Source of the DNA: Aurantiochytrium sp. KH105
Taxonomy: Eukaryota > Sar > Bigyra > Thraustochytrida > Thraustochytriidae
Length of the DNA stretch: 64,000 bases
Assembly: GCA_003116975.1 (NCBI GenBank)
Contig: BGKB01000116.1
Location: 124,001 to 188,000, forward strand
Reading direction: 5' to 3'
This document shows positions 19,394-28,506 of the stretch, piece after piece (positions within the stretch are counted from its first letter, which is position 1; every line of letters begins with the position of its first letter). The position numbers and the translations under genes were made by a program. The notes beneath the pieces are model-generated. The model saw nothing but the letters and a program-made list of their open reading frames with translations. It was not told the origin of the DNA and did no database searches.

Positions 19394-20779
19394 CTACCAA
19401 GACTCTTGAGCAGGAGCCGGGATATGCGAGGCGCACGTAAAAGGCCCCGCATCGCTCGATGGAGCCCTGGCAATGGTGACAATGACAGCGGCAAGGCCTC
19501 CAACAAAGAGGACCGCAGCATAGAAGAAGATAAAGCCGTAGACGATTTGCTGTGACGTCGAAGTGCGAAGCTTGTTGAGTCGGCGCGCGAAAATGGTACC
19601 GACGAGCGGAAAAACGTAGGCCAGGCAGACGGTGAGGCTACCGATGAGACTGACAATCTGGTCAAAGACTGGAATCGCGTTGGCAATGAGCAGCGTTGTC
19701 AATACTATGCCCAGTGTCACGAGAAACCAATCAAGAGTGCCACGAAAGCTTGTCTTGTTGAGCGTGGAGGGCCGCAACTTGGCGTGCAGTAGACGGGCCA
19801 AGACCTGGCCCTGAATGAGAAAGCTCACGACAAAATGGACAAAGAGCATACCAGAGGCGATCCGAAAGTTCGCGTTGCGTGTCATGTAAAGCACCAAGAG
19901 ATCATTGCCCTTCTTGCCCAAATGAGAATATCCAAATCCGCCAATGCTAAAGTACGTGATGAGCTGCATCGGAACAGAGAGCGCAATTGAGCGCGTAAAG
20001 TTGGCCGGTGACCTCATTTCTGATAAAAATTGCAACGTGAGGTGCGTATTCATGTAGGAAAACGAAAACTTGGAGAGAGAGTTGAAGACGTCCACCCATG
20101 AAAGGTCGGGCGGAACAACATGCGTCGAGGCAGACGATGGCCCCGGGTGCTGCAGAAAATCGAGCACGACGAGAATAACGGCCCCATAAAAGGTCAATAG
20201 GTTGAACCACAAGAGCCATCGGAGCGACGCCAAATTGCGCAGCTGCATGAGAGGTAAAACTACGAGGCAGCCGACGAGACCCCAAGAAAACCGACAGAGA
20301 GAAAGGACGTCGAAAAACACGTACTGAAGCGTGTTGCTCATGAGCAAGACAAAGGCTGCGTTTGTGAGGCCAAGATAAAGGTGCTGCAAGAAGTCCACAA
20401 AGCTATTGTACATTGCGCTGGGCACGGCAAGCTTGGAAAGGAGCACGATGCCGTGTGCTTCGGGAACGAGTTTGCTCGCCTCGAAGAGCTGCATCGCACA
20501 ATATGCATTCAGAAAGCAGCAGGCGACGGCAAAGACGCTGGCCATGGCCCAGCCGAGCCCAGCGAACGCTGATGACATTGACAAGACGCCAGCGCCGATG
20601 GTTGACCCTAGTTGCAGCCACGACACGAGCACCCACGAGGCATGTCTGGGCGGGCCTGCAGGGACGTGCTCATAATCATCTGGCGTTTCGCAAGATCTGC
20701 TCGCGAGAAGCGGAGTCGCGGAAGAGGGCTCTAGCGTCGTCGTTGTCGTCGTCGTCGTTGTCGTCGTCGTCGCTGCCAT
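19394..20779 (-). CDS. Amino acid/auxin permease family (SLC38-like) transporter
   Basis: 461 residues from ATG at 20779. The N terminus opens with a 12-residue poly-Thr run, followed by a short cytosolic part. The first membrane segment carries LQLGSTIGAGVLSMSSAFAG, the AAAP hallmark (GxGxLxLP-like unwound TM1 that binds substrate and Na+). About ten to eleven membrane segments follow, spaced as in SLC38/SLC36 proteins; the size is typical. Substrates in this family are neutral amino acids, moved with Na+ or H+. Vacuolar/lysosomal versus plasma-membrane location cannot be decided. Divergent from the polyQ gene at 21978. Confidence 0.88.
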   Translation of the reverse strand: MAATTTTTTTTTTTTLEPSSATPLLASRSCETPDDYEHVPAGPPRHASWVLVSWLQLGSTIGAGVLSMSSAFAGLGWAMASVFAVACCFLNAYCAMQLFEASKLVPEAHGIVLLSKLAVPSAMYNSFVDFLQHLYLGLTNAAFVLLMSNTLQYVFFDVLSLCRFSWGLVGCLVVLPLMQLRNLASLRWLLWFNLLTFYGAVILVVLDFLQHPGPSSASTHVVPPDLSWVDVFNSLSKFSFSYMNTHLTLQFLSEMRSPANFTRSIALSVPMQLITYFSIGGFGYSHLGKKGNDLLVLYMTRNANFRIASGMLFVHFVVSFLIQGQVLARLLHAKLRPSTLNKTSFRGTLDWFLVTLGIVLTTLLIANAIPVFDQIVSLIGSLTVCLAYVFPLVGTIFARRLNKLRTSTSQQIVYGFIFFYAAVLFVGGLAAVIVTIARAPSSDAGPFTCASHIPAPAQESW

Positions 20780-21977
20780 CTCGGCTCACGTCCAAGAGAA
20801 TCTCCAAAAAGAATCACCACAAACACGCACTCACCAAGAGACACGAGCTTGCGCGTGTGCGTGCGCACTGGTCTAGCGTCTTCGTCGACGACTTGCGCCC
20901 TCTCTTGTTTCCTTTCCTTTGCTGACTTCCGCGCGGCGGAGACACGGGCTTTGGGGCGGCCGGCTTCTCGGCGTCTCCCAGTCCGAGACGTCACGTGCAG
21001 CAGAAAGAAACTGCGCACCGCGGGCACAGACCCACCACGATTGCGGTCTGCCCACGAGCTCGTTTGCAGTCTCACGCGCGCGTGCTTGGCCTGCACGACG
21101 ACCTTGGCAGCCGCTCGGAGCTCGCGTTCGCCGAGACTCTCGCAGGTTCTGTCTTTGGAGTCGCCAGAAAATGAAGATGAGCGAGAGACCTGTGCCTTTG
21201 CATACAGTCTACATACCTCAGCGGCTCGAGGACTGGCGCTGGCGGCGAAGTGACCGGTGGGCGTCTTTTCGCAAGCTCTTGTCTTTCTATTGAAGAGTGA
21301 GTCTGTGAGCACATCATGCTGCTGGGTCACGAGCTCGTTGCGGTGGCGTGATGTGATTGTTTGTCCTGGGCTTCTGGTGTTGTTGTCATCGCGATGCGAG
21401 CATCGTGGCCGGCCAGGAGAAGAAAGAGACAAAACCTACACGGGTGATGACCTTGCCAAGTGGCGGAACAGGCAAAAACCAGTGCTGGCTGATGAACAGT
21501 CCGGAACCGAGAGCTTTTGCAGTGCCAGGCAGACTTTGTCGATGTTGACTTTCTCCGCGCTGGGAACCTTGCTCAGAGCCAGGGTGCTGAGATGTTCTGT
21601 CGTGGCAAGGAGGTCCCGATGATGTTCTTGACGATGGTCATCGCAGAACGCAAGGTAACCAGGATCCTCACGAGAGAGAGAGTCCGACCACGCACACCAG
21701 CCAGCAGTTGCAGGGAACAACGGTGGCTGCGACGAGAATGTATCACCGGCGGATCGGAAACGCTTCGGCCACTCGCAGTCAAACATCATCAGAACCACGG
21801 GCAGCTAGTAGGCCTATCTAATCTTCACCGCTGGCAATGTGATACTACACTATGTGGAGTGAGGCCCAGAGCTTTGGGAATGCAACTCGGCAAACCAAGA
21901 TCGCTCTAGAAGGAAAGGCTTGCGGCGAGCAAGGGGGACGCGACTGCGCTGCGGAAGCGAGCAGAGGACGGGCGACG
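20780..21977. promoter_or_regulatory. Divergent promoter region, AAAP transporter / polyQ protein
   Basis: About 1.2 kb. Long frames on either strand here are not protein-like. No TATA box is obvious. Confidence 0.45.
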
Positions 21978-23054
21978 ATGTTTCGCGTGGCACACGCGCA
22001 GGCCGAGGGCGGCTCGGCGTCGGGCGGCAGCCTCGGCGTCAGCGGCAGCGGACATGGTGCAGATGGCGGCGCCGGCGGCGAAGCGCAGGTGCTCCGGGAC
22101 GACCGGCAAACTCTGCTCAACATCCTCGAGGTGGTGCGCGCGCTCAATCGCGCAGAGAGGACAGGAGAGAACAAGATGAGTGAAGAAGACGTGCGCTTCG
22201 TGCAAAAGGCCAATGAACAAATTACCAGATACGGCTTCTTTGGCGGGCTCGTGGGCGGTGGGTCCACCCTCTTCATCTTGCGAAATGCGAACAAGGTCTT
22301 TCGCTTTACGGCGGCGATCGGCTCGTGGGTGATCACTTCTGCCGTAGGGCGTTTTGCCGCGGTGGATAACTCGCTGGATCAAATCTTCAATGGACTTCCC
22401 GCAGAGTCGCAGCTCCGTCAGGCGGCACGAAAGGTGGTAGCCATGTACGCCGAAGAAGATGGGTACTTTGCCAAGCGATATGGCTTGAACGTTCTCGAGG
22501 CGGACGCTGAGACCGAGCTCGGACTCAACACTTGGCACAATGACCGTGACAAGTTTGAGACGCAGACGCGCCCCAATCCTAGCGCCTCGCAATCGAAGTC
22601 TAGCGATAACATGGAGGATGGCGACGCCTCCGAGCAGGAGATCTTCGATATGCATGCATACTTTGACAATGACGGCAGTAGCAATTCCAACAGCGCCAGC
22701 AATCAGAGCAGCAGCATGCTAAGCAAAAGTGGCGCAGATAGGAGCGCGCAGGGAGCAAATGACTCTTGGTCGCGTGAGACCTCGCAGCAGGCTCCGCAGC
22801 AGCAGCAGCAGCTGCAGCAGCAACGGCAGCAATATCAGCAATCGGTCAACGACGATCCATTTTCTCATGGGTCGCCATATCCTCAGCTTGGTCCGAACGA
22901 CGCAAGCAGTCGCGGGGGAGCCGCTGCTTTGCGCATGTATAGTGAAGATTTTGAGGATGCAATGATCGTGGAACAACAGCAGCAACAAGCACAGCAGGGG
23001 CACGATAGGACTTGGGAGGATGTACGAAAGGAGTATTATTCGCACCACAAGTAA
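21978..23054 (+). CDS. Unrecognised polyQ-tailed protein with a hydrophobic hairpin
   Basis: 358 residues from ATG 21978 (the in-frame upstream start adds only 42 low-quality residues). Order: Gly/Ser-rich N terminus (8-35), a helical segment (DDRQTLLNILEVVRALN), two hydrophobic stretches at about 85-101 (FFGGLVGGGSTLFIL) and 109-128 (FRFTAAIGSWVITSAVG), a conserved-looking amphipathic part (QLRQAARKVVAMYAEEDGYF), then a disordered Asn/Ser/Gln-rich region with a polyQ tract. The Gly-rich hairpin suggests membrane insertion, possibly in an organelle. I do not recognise the family. Confidence 0.75.
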   Translation: MFRVAHAQAEGGSASGGSLGVSGSGHGADGGAGGEAQVLRDDRQTLLNILEVVRALNRAERTGENKMSEEDVRFVQKANEQITRYGFFGGLVGGGSTLFILRNANKVFRFTAAIGSWVITSAVGRFAAVDNSLDQIFNGLPAESQLRQAARKVVAMYAEEDGYFAKRYGLNVLEADAETELGLNTWHNDRDKFETQTRPNPSASQSKSSDNMEDGDASEQEIFDMHAYFDNDGSSNSNSASNQSSSMLSKSGADRSAQGANDSWSRETSQQAPQQQQQLQQQRQQYQQSVNDDPFSHGSPYPQLGPNDASSRGGAAALRMYSEDFEDAMIVEQQQQQAQQGHDRTWEDVRKEYYSHHK

Positions 23055-23227
23055 GAAGGTAGCCACCTTCCTCGCGGAGCCTTAGGAATGGAAATTGCCT
23101 ACGCGTCAAGGCGAGCTAGCATCGCTGGTCAATTGAACCATTTCCACTCTCCATTTTTTTTTTTCAAGTTCGGAGAAGCAAAGCTCACAAGACTCGGGCT
23201 ATAGACAACCTTATACTGTCAAAATCA

Positions 23228-24661
23228 TTACCATACATACGAGTTTGAGATGCTGCCATTGTCACCCTGGCCCTTTTTCATGAACCATCGCTCATCGTGC
23301 CAAGCTACGCCCGGCTTGCTCCATTCAAAGGTTGTAAGACGTCCATCGACGTGCACACTTGCCGTATGCCGAACTGTGCTGGGGACGTCGAGCATCTTGA
23401 GCCCGCGCGATGAAAGTGTCTGGGGCAAGTTGCGACGCATAATCGTGATATGCTTTGTAAAGGTCGAGGTGCTCGTGCCAATGAAGGTTGCGGCATGCGT
23501 ACATATCAATTGCTCCAGAGCAGCAGCCACTGATCCAAAAAGTTGTGGATGAGCGAAAGCAGTCTTGAGTTGGTCGAGCGCTTCCTTAACCTGCGGATAC
23601 TCGCCAGAGAAGAGATCAGGAGAGAAAATCTTGCGGCCCGTGCGCTTCATGAGAGGCGCAAGAAAGGTATGCGAGGATTTGGCCACGGTTGCGACAAACA
23701 AAGGATCGGCCTCGTCCACGTGGACCTTTTGCAAAGCTTGCGCGAAAGCTTCAGCGCTATGCATCTGGGTTTTCATCATATTCGCGACGTCACCGAGACG
23801 AACATGCACAGCGCTAAAAGGCTCGCCCTCGAAGACCTCCGCGTGCACGAGTGAGGCTATTTCTTGCAGCGCTGGCGCGTATCTTACGCTCGACCACATG
23901 GAATATCGAAGCCAGTGATAGCTAAAGAACCTGCCCTTGGAAAAGACAACATGTGCCGCGTCGGCGTTTTTCAAGAGCTGCATGTGTGCTCTCGCGCGAA
24001 GAACGTTGGGTGTAAGTAGCGGGCTTTGAATATCTACAGTCTCGACTTCGTTTGGATCCAGAGATGCAATAAAGTCCACGAGCCTTACGTCTATTGGCAC
24101 GAGGTCAATGCCGAGTGTGTTTACCATGGCCGGAAAATCAAAGAGGCGGTCCGCGGCCAGCAGCGAGCTAGCATCTGCTGCAAGGTACCTGAATGCCAGA
24201 TTCAGATGACCGGAGGCCATGGGCACAATGAGTTCACGGCCAAGACTTTGTGCAATGAAGAGCGCGCTCGCCAAACATATGACCTGGTTTCCGAGTCCCC
24301 CGGACGGCGTGTAGACATAGTACTTTTTGGTGGAATCGAGCGCACCGTACTTTACGTCCGTCGTTCGTGGCATGACTTCATCAAGGGAGGGGCGACGATC
24401 TCCGAGGTCTTGAGCAGCGCTCTTGCTAGAGTCGTCGTTGTCTTCTGGTGAACCAAGCCAGTCATACTGGTACGCCGTGCCCTCTTGGTCACCCTGGCCC
24501 AGAGTGTTCGAATGTCGAAAGCAATCTTCGCACTCTGTGCTCTCATTTACATTTGCAGAGAATTGAAGTAGGGAGGCTGACTTGTGCAGCGTCAGGATTA
24601 CGGTCAGCACCGAAAAAACAAGGGGCACGGAGTACTTTGCTGCGCGAGTTCGCCAGTTCAT
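23228..24661 (-). CDS. Type II membrane glycosyltransferase, O-fucosyltransferase-like
   Basis: 477 residues from ATG at 24661. A short basic cytosolic tail precedes one membrane anchor (about 10-33), then a stem rich in Asp/Ser, then the catalytic part: YYVYTPSGGLGNQVICLASA with GGLGNQ at 121-126, HVRLGD at 286-291, and a C-terminal block with FIGTSTSTFTKHI. G-G-x-G-N-Q plus H-x-R are the GDP-fucose-binding signatures shared by the protein O-fucosyltransferase and alpha-1,2/1,6 fucosyltransferase clans. Expected place: Golgi or ER lumen. Donor GDP-fucose is inferred; acceptor unknown. Length and order suit a soluble-domain lumenal enzyme. Confidence 0.78.
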   Translation of the reverse strand: MNWRTRAAKYSVPLVFSVLTVILTLHKSASLLQFSANVNESTECEDCFRHSNTLGQGDQEGTAYQYDWLGSPEDNDDSSKSAAQDLGDRRPSLDEVMPRTTDVKYGALDSTKKYYVYTPSGGLGNQVICLASALFIAQSLGRELIVPMASGHLNLAFRYLAADASSLLAADRLFDFPAMVNTLGIDLVPIDVRLVDFIASLDPNEVETVDIQSPLLTPNVLRARAHMQLLKNADAAHVVFSKGRFFSYHWLRYSMWSSVRYAPALQEIASLVHAEVFEGEPFSAVHVRLGDVANMMKTQMHSAEAFAQALQKVHVDEADPLFVATVAKSSHTFLAPLMKRTGRKIFSPDLFSGEYPQVKEALDQLKTAFAHPQLFGSVAAALEQLICTHAATFIGTSTSTFTKHITIMRRNLPQTLSSRGLKMLDVPSTVRHTASVHVDGRLTTFEWSKPGVAWHDERWFMKKGQGDNGSISNSYVW

Positions 24662-24702
24662 GGTCCCACTTCACCTTCTGGGACTCGGTGAAACCTCCTT
24701 GC

Positions 24703-24703
<1 letters not shown>

Positions 24704-24737
<34 letters not shown>
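24704..24737. repeat. (TTGC)n microsatellite
   Basis: About eight tandem TTGC copies just upstream of the fucosyltransferase-like start codon; the same tetramer recurs near 28095. Confidence 0.95.
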
Positions 24738-25198
24738 GCTGTCTGTCCCGCTTCAGCCATACAGCCAGCCTGCCAGCGCTCCAGCCGGCAAGCAAGCGCT
24801 ACCTTGGATCTGCACGACCTGTCGCACGTAGCTCTCGCGCGGGCCTCTGCTTCTCCTGCACTCCCAACGTTTAGCACACTCCTCGTTTTCCAGCCGATGG
24901 ATCTTTCCAAGCTTTCTGCCGCTAATTGTTCGCCAACCAGTCGACTCGGCTCTGGCCCTCTGGCACTTGCAGAGCTGCTTGTCTGCTTGCCCGTCTTGCC
25001 GGCTGCGTCCCCTTCTCGCAACGCCTTCTCGCAGCCCTGGGGTCACGGGGGCGGCGTGCTCGTCTGGGACGTCGCGACGGTGAATGTAATGTGGTCCTCG
25101 TCCGAACGGCTCGCCACTGTGCACCTCCTCGACAGGCCCTCGGCGCTCTCTCCCACGCGGGCGCAGCCGCGGCGACGCCGCGCGGCTCGAGACGGCAC

Positions 25199-25234
25199 GA
25201 GGCGAGGCGAGGCGAGGCGAGGCGAGGCGAGGCG
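25199..25234. repeat. (GGCGA)n microsatellite
   Basis: Seven perfect pentamer copies; the same pentamer occurs again at about 60953-60977. Confidence 0.95.
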
Positions 25235-25434
25235 CCCGCGGCCTCCCCCTCGCGCGGAGTTCTCGCGCCGTTGCGGACTTGCGCTTGCTCCCTTGCTTGC
25301 GCTGCAGCTGCTTGCGCGCACACCGCGCCCTCGCCTGCCTCGCCTGCCTGCCTGCTTGCGCCCCGCCATCGCCGCCGCGCTCGCTCCCCGGGCCCGGCGG
25401 CCGGGCAGGCCGGCGCCGCGCGCGGCTGCGCGGG

Positions 25435-25459
25435 NNNNNNNNNNNNNNNNNNNNNNNNN
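25435..25459. other. Assembly gap (25 Ns)
   Basis: A run of 25 unknown bases inside GC-rich repeats; real length unknown. Confidence 0.99.
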
Positions 25460-26039
25460 CGGGGGCGGCGCAGGCCGCGTCTCGCGTCGCCGCGCGCGAG
25501 GGCTGCGGCAGCGGCAGCGGCGGGCAGGCGAGCACCAGCGTCGCTCGCGGCGCGGCGCTCGCGCGAGACCGCGGGGCGCGCGCGCCCCCGGGTCCGGTGC
25601 GGTCCGCGCGGGGCGTCCGGGCTGCGGACGGCAGGGGTTCTTGGGCGGGGCGCGCGCAGCGGACCCGGCGGCGGCGCGGGGGCTCGCGGCGACCATTCCT
25701 GCCGCAGAGCCGCAGACAAACCAAGAAAGAAAGAAAGAAAGAAACAAACAAACAAACAAAGCAGGAAAGCATCAGACCTCGATCCACCGCGCGAGCGACC
25801 CGTTCGCGCGAGCGCTCGATCGACGCGAGGAGGCCGTCCGCGCTCGCGCTTCACGGCCCGGCGCGCGCGCGCGCGTGCTCGCTAGCCCGCCCGCCCGCCC
25901 GCCCGCCCGCCCGCCCGCGCGCGCGCTCGCTTGCACGTCCTCGCGCCCGCGCGAGGTCGGTCGCCGCGGCGGCGGTTGAGGGCGCAGCGCAGTTGGTGGC
26001 GGCGACGCGCCCGGAGAAGAAGGACAGCAGCAGGCGAAG

Positions 26040-27734
26040 ATGGACGCGGACAAGGCCGGCGCGACGCGCGAGGAGGAGAGCGCGCGCGTGAGCGAGGCCG
26101 TGAAGCAGGCGCGCGCCCTCGCGGGCCAGCTGACGAGCGATCGCAAGCAGATCGCGATCCTGGACTTCGGCAGCCAGTTTAGCCATTTGATAGCGAGGCG
26201 GATTCGGGAGCAGCACGTGTTCTGCGAGCTGTACAGCTGCCTGGTGGATGTCGAGGTGCTCAAGAGCGCGCACGTGATTGGCGTCGTGCTCTCGGGCGGA
26301 CCTGCATCCGTGTACGATGAGGGCTCCCCCCACGTGGCCGACGGCTTCTGGGACTGGGTCGAGAGCGAGAAGATCCCCGTGCTGGGCGTGTGCTACGGCC
26401 TCCAGGAGATGGTCAACCACTACGGCGGCAAGGTGGAGGCCTCGGCGAAGCGCGAGTACGGCAAGTCCATCGTGCACCGGACCGGAGGCCACGGCGAGAA
26501 GCGCGGCGACCTCTTTTTCGAGATCCCCGACGAGGACGACGTGGTGTGGATGAGCCACGGAGACAAGGTCACCGAGCTGCCCCCGGGATTCAAGAGCATT
26601 GCCCACACGGACAACTGCCCCGAGACGGCCATTGCCGGCCCCGAGGACGGCGTGCCTCTGTACGGCATCCAGTTCCACCCGGAAGTGACCCACACCAAGC
26701 ACGGCGCGACGCTGATCAAGAACTTTGCCGTCGACATTTGCGGCGCCCCCACGGACTGGGACATGAAGGACATTGCCGAGGAGTTCATCCGCGAGGTCCG
26801 CGAAAAGGTCGGTCCTGACGGCCATGTGATTGGCGCCGTTTCGGGCGGCGTGGACTCGTCCGTGGGCGCTGTTCTCCTGCACCGCGCGATTGGCGACCGT
26901 TTCCATGCCATTCTGGTGGACAACGGCTGCCTGCGCCTGAACGAGGCGGAGCGCGTGCTGGACCGTCTGCGCAACCGCGAGGGGATCGACCTGCACCTTG
27001 TCGACGCCTCGGACCGCTTTTTGGCTGCGCTCAAGGGCGTCGAGGATCCGGAGGTGAAGCGCAAGACGATCGGTGCGCTCTTCATCGACGTCTTCCAGGA
27101 GGAGGCGGAGCGTATCAAGAAGGAGGTGCCGGAGGGGCACACAGTGGACTTTTTGCTGCAAGGCACTCTTTACCCTGATGTGATTGAGTCCATCAGCTAC
27201 AAGGGCCCGAGCGCCACGATCAAGTCGCACCACAACGTCGGCGGTCTCCCGGAGAAGATGAGTCTCAAGCTCATTGAGCCTCTTCGCGAGCTGTTCAAGG
27301 ATGAGGTGCGTTCTCTAGGTCTTGCGCTGGGCCTCGAGCACGAGTCTGTGTTCCGGCACCCGTTTCCCGGCCCGGGTCTTGCGATTCGTATCCTCGGCGA
27401 GGTAAACAAGGAGAGCTGCGACAAACTGCGTCTTGCGGACGACATTGCCATTTCTGAGATTCGCAAGGCTGGCATCTACGACGACATTGCGCAGGCCTTT
27501 GTGGTGCTGCTCCCGGTCAAGTCTGTTGGCGTGATGGGCGACGGCCGTACGTACGAGAACGTGGTTGCTCTGCGCTGCGTCAACTCGAGCGACTTTATGA
27601 CGGCCAACTGGTACTTTATGGACCACGAGACGCTGGCCCGCATCTCGAACCGCATCATTAACGAGGTCCCCGGCATCAACCGTGTCTGCTACGACATTTC
27701 GTCCAAGCCCCCAGCCACGATTGAGTGGCTCTAA
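26040..27734 (+). CDS. guaA/GUA1: GMP synthase (glutamine-hydrolysing)
   Basis: 564 residues from ATG 26040. It converts XMP, ATP and glutamine to GMP, the last step of guanine nucleotide synthesis. N-terminal class-I amidotransferase domain: ILDFGSQFSHLIARRIRE, nucleophile Cys118 in LGVCYGLQEM, and the His/Glu pair in FHPEVTHTKHG. ATP-pyrophosphatase domain: SGGVDSS P-loop at 268-274. C-terminal dimerisation domain with FRHPFPGPGLAIRI and the invariant end DISSKPPATIEWL. All catalytic residues are present. About 35 extra N-terminal residues, charged and helical, precede the domain. Size is close to the bacterial/fungal enzyme and lacks the insertions of the longer human protein. Codon use is strongly C/G-ending, suggesting high expression. 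Confidence 0.98.
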   Translation: MDADKAGATREEESARVSEAVKQARALAGQLTSDRKQIAILDFGSQFSHLIARRIREQHVFCELYSCLVDVEVLKSAHVIGVVLSGGPASVYDEGSPHVADGFWDWVESEKIPVLGVCYGLQEMVNHYGGKVEASAKREYGKSIVHRTGGHGEKRGDLFFEIPDEDDVVWMSHGDKVTELPPGFKSIAHTDNCPETAIAGPEDGVPLYGIQFHPEVTHTKHGATLIKNFAVDICGAPTDWDMKDIAEEFIREVREKVGPDGHVIGAVSGGVDSSVGAVLLHRAIGDRFHAILVDNGCLRLNEAERVLDRLRNREGIDLHLVDASDRFLAALKGVEDPEVKRKTIGALFIDVFQEEAERIKKEVPEGHTVDFLLQGTLYPDVIESISYKGPSATIKSHHNVGGLPEKMSLKLIEPLRELFKDEVRSLGLALGLEHESVFRHPFPGPGLAIRILGEVNKESCDKLRLADDIAISEIRKAGIYDDIAQAFVVLLPVKSVGVMGDGRTYENVVALRCVNSSDFMTANWYFMDHETLARISNRIINEVPGINRVCYDISSKPPATIEWL

Positions 27735-28506
27735 TTGCCTTTTGGTGGTCAGTGCTACATGACATGTTGCCTAAGGCATGACATGATATGATACGGTTTG
27801 TTGACATTCCCTGGCACGCTTGCGCTGCGATTTTCCCATGTAAAAGCCGGAGTTTAAAAAAGAGAGTTTGGGTGTCTCGGACACCCTGTTTTTTGACTGC
27901 GTTATCCTGTCGCTTGCTTGCTTGATATTGAAAGCCCTTGAGGCGAGGCACACGTTTTTGTGGAGAAAGCAAAACTCTCTTTGAAGTCATTAATGAGCTT
28001 GGGCTTGAAGATTTTATGAACAGAAGACGAGACTTTCTTTGGGTGTTTCGTGCGCCCTGTGGCTTTGTCTTTGTTTTTTTTTGCATTGTCCGATTGCTTG
28101 CTTGCTTGCTTGCTTGCTATTAAAAGCTCCAGTGGCAAGTCAACGTCTGTGTGGGAAACACAAAGCTCTATTTGGAGCTTGAGGTTGAACTTGATGATTG
28201 AAGGAAGGAGACATGGTGATTGATGAAAAGAGACAGATGATTTCGCTTTAGAATTCGAGGTCATGTACGTTACACTTACAGCATGGCATCTAGCTTGCTG
28301 TGCTTTCTATGGGACTTGGCAAGTGGCCGGCCATCAAGAGATGAGAGGGCCTTGGGAGCACGCAGCGGTGCGGGTCAGGAAAGTATTGTAATGTGTGCAG
28401 GGGTCGAATGCTTGTCTAGCAACCAGCCAGCCAACCAGTAAATCGGCAAGATGGCGAGCAGGGCAAGCTTGTGTCGAAGGGTTTGCTAGTCTTTTTGCGA
28501 CTCGGA
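27735..28506. other. Convergent 3' interval holding a tandem duplication
   Basis: Between the 3' ends of GMP synthase and the orphan gene at 28507. It is AT-richer than its neighbours and holds two imperfect ~171-bp tandem copies described separately. No gene. Confidence 0.6.
27860..28200. repeat. Imperfect ~171-bp tandem duplication, each copy with a matching hairpin
   Basis: Copy A (about 27860-28029) and copy B (about 28030-28200) share, in order: a GAGA-CTTT/TTTGGG lead, a 17-nt hairpin, a T-run, a TTGC tract of different length, an AAAGC(C/T)C block, and GCTTGAGG/GCTTGAAG near the end. The hairpins are GGGTGTCTCGGACACCC at 27870-27886 and GGGTGTTTCGTGCGCCC at 28041-28057. The base changes turn A-T pairs into G-T wobbles, so the stem survives. 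Confidence 0.75.

Larger units (their letters stand above)
24662..26039. promoter_or_regulatory. Divergent region, fucosyltransferase-like / GMP synthase, with assembly gap
   Basis: About 1.4 kb of extreme GC content, with a (TTGC)n tract (24704-24737), a (GGCGA)n tract (25199-25234), 25 Ns (25435-25459), an (AAAG)n/(AAAC)n tract (about 25727-25760) and a (CCCG)n tract (about 25887-25918). Long frames on both strands are composition artefacts. The GMP synthase promoter should lie in the right half. Confidence 0.5.

Noticed and set aside
24582..25979. Long frames on both strands running through the N gap
   Set aside because: Cys/Leu/Ala or Arg/Pro runs from microsatellites; no protein character.
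25851..27233. 460-codon minus-strand frame opposite GMP synthase
   Set aside because: Antisense to a complete, highly conserved enzyme; produced by C-ending codon bias.
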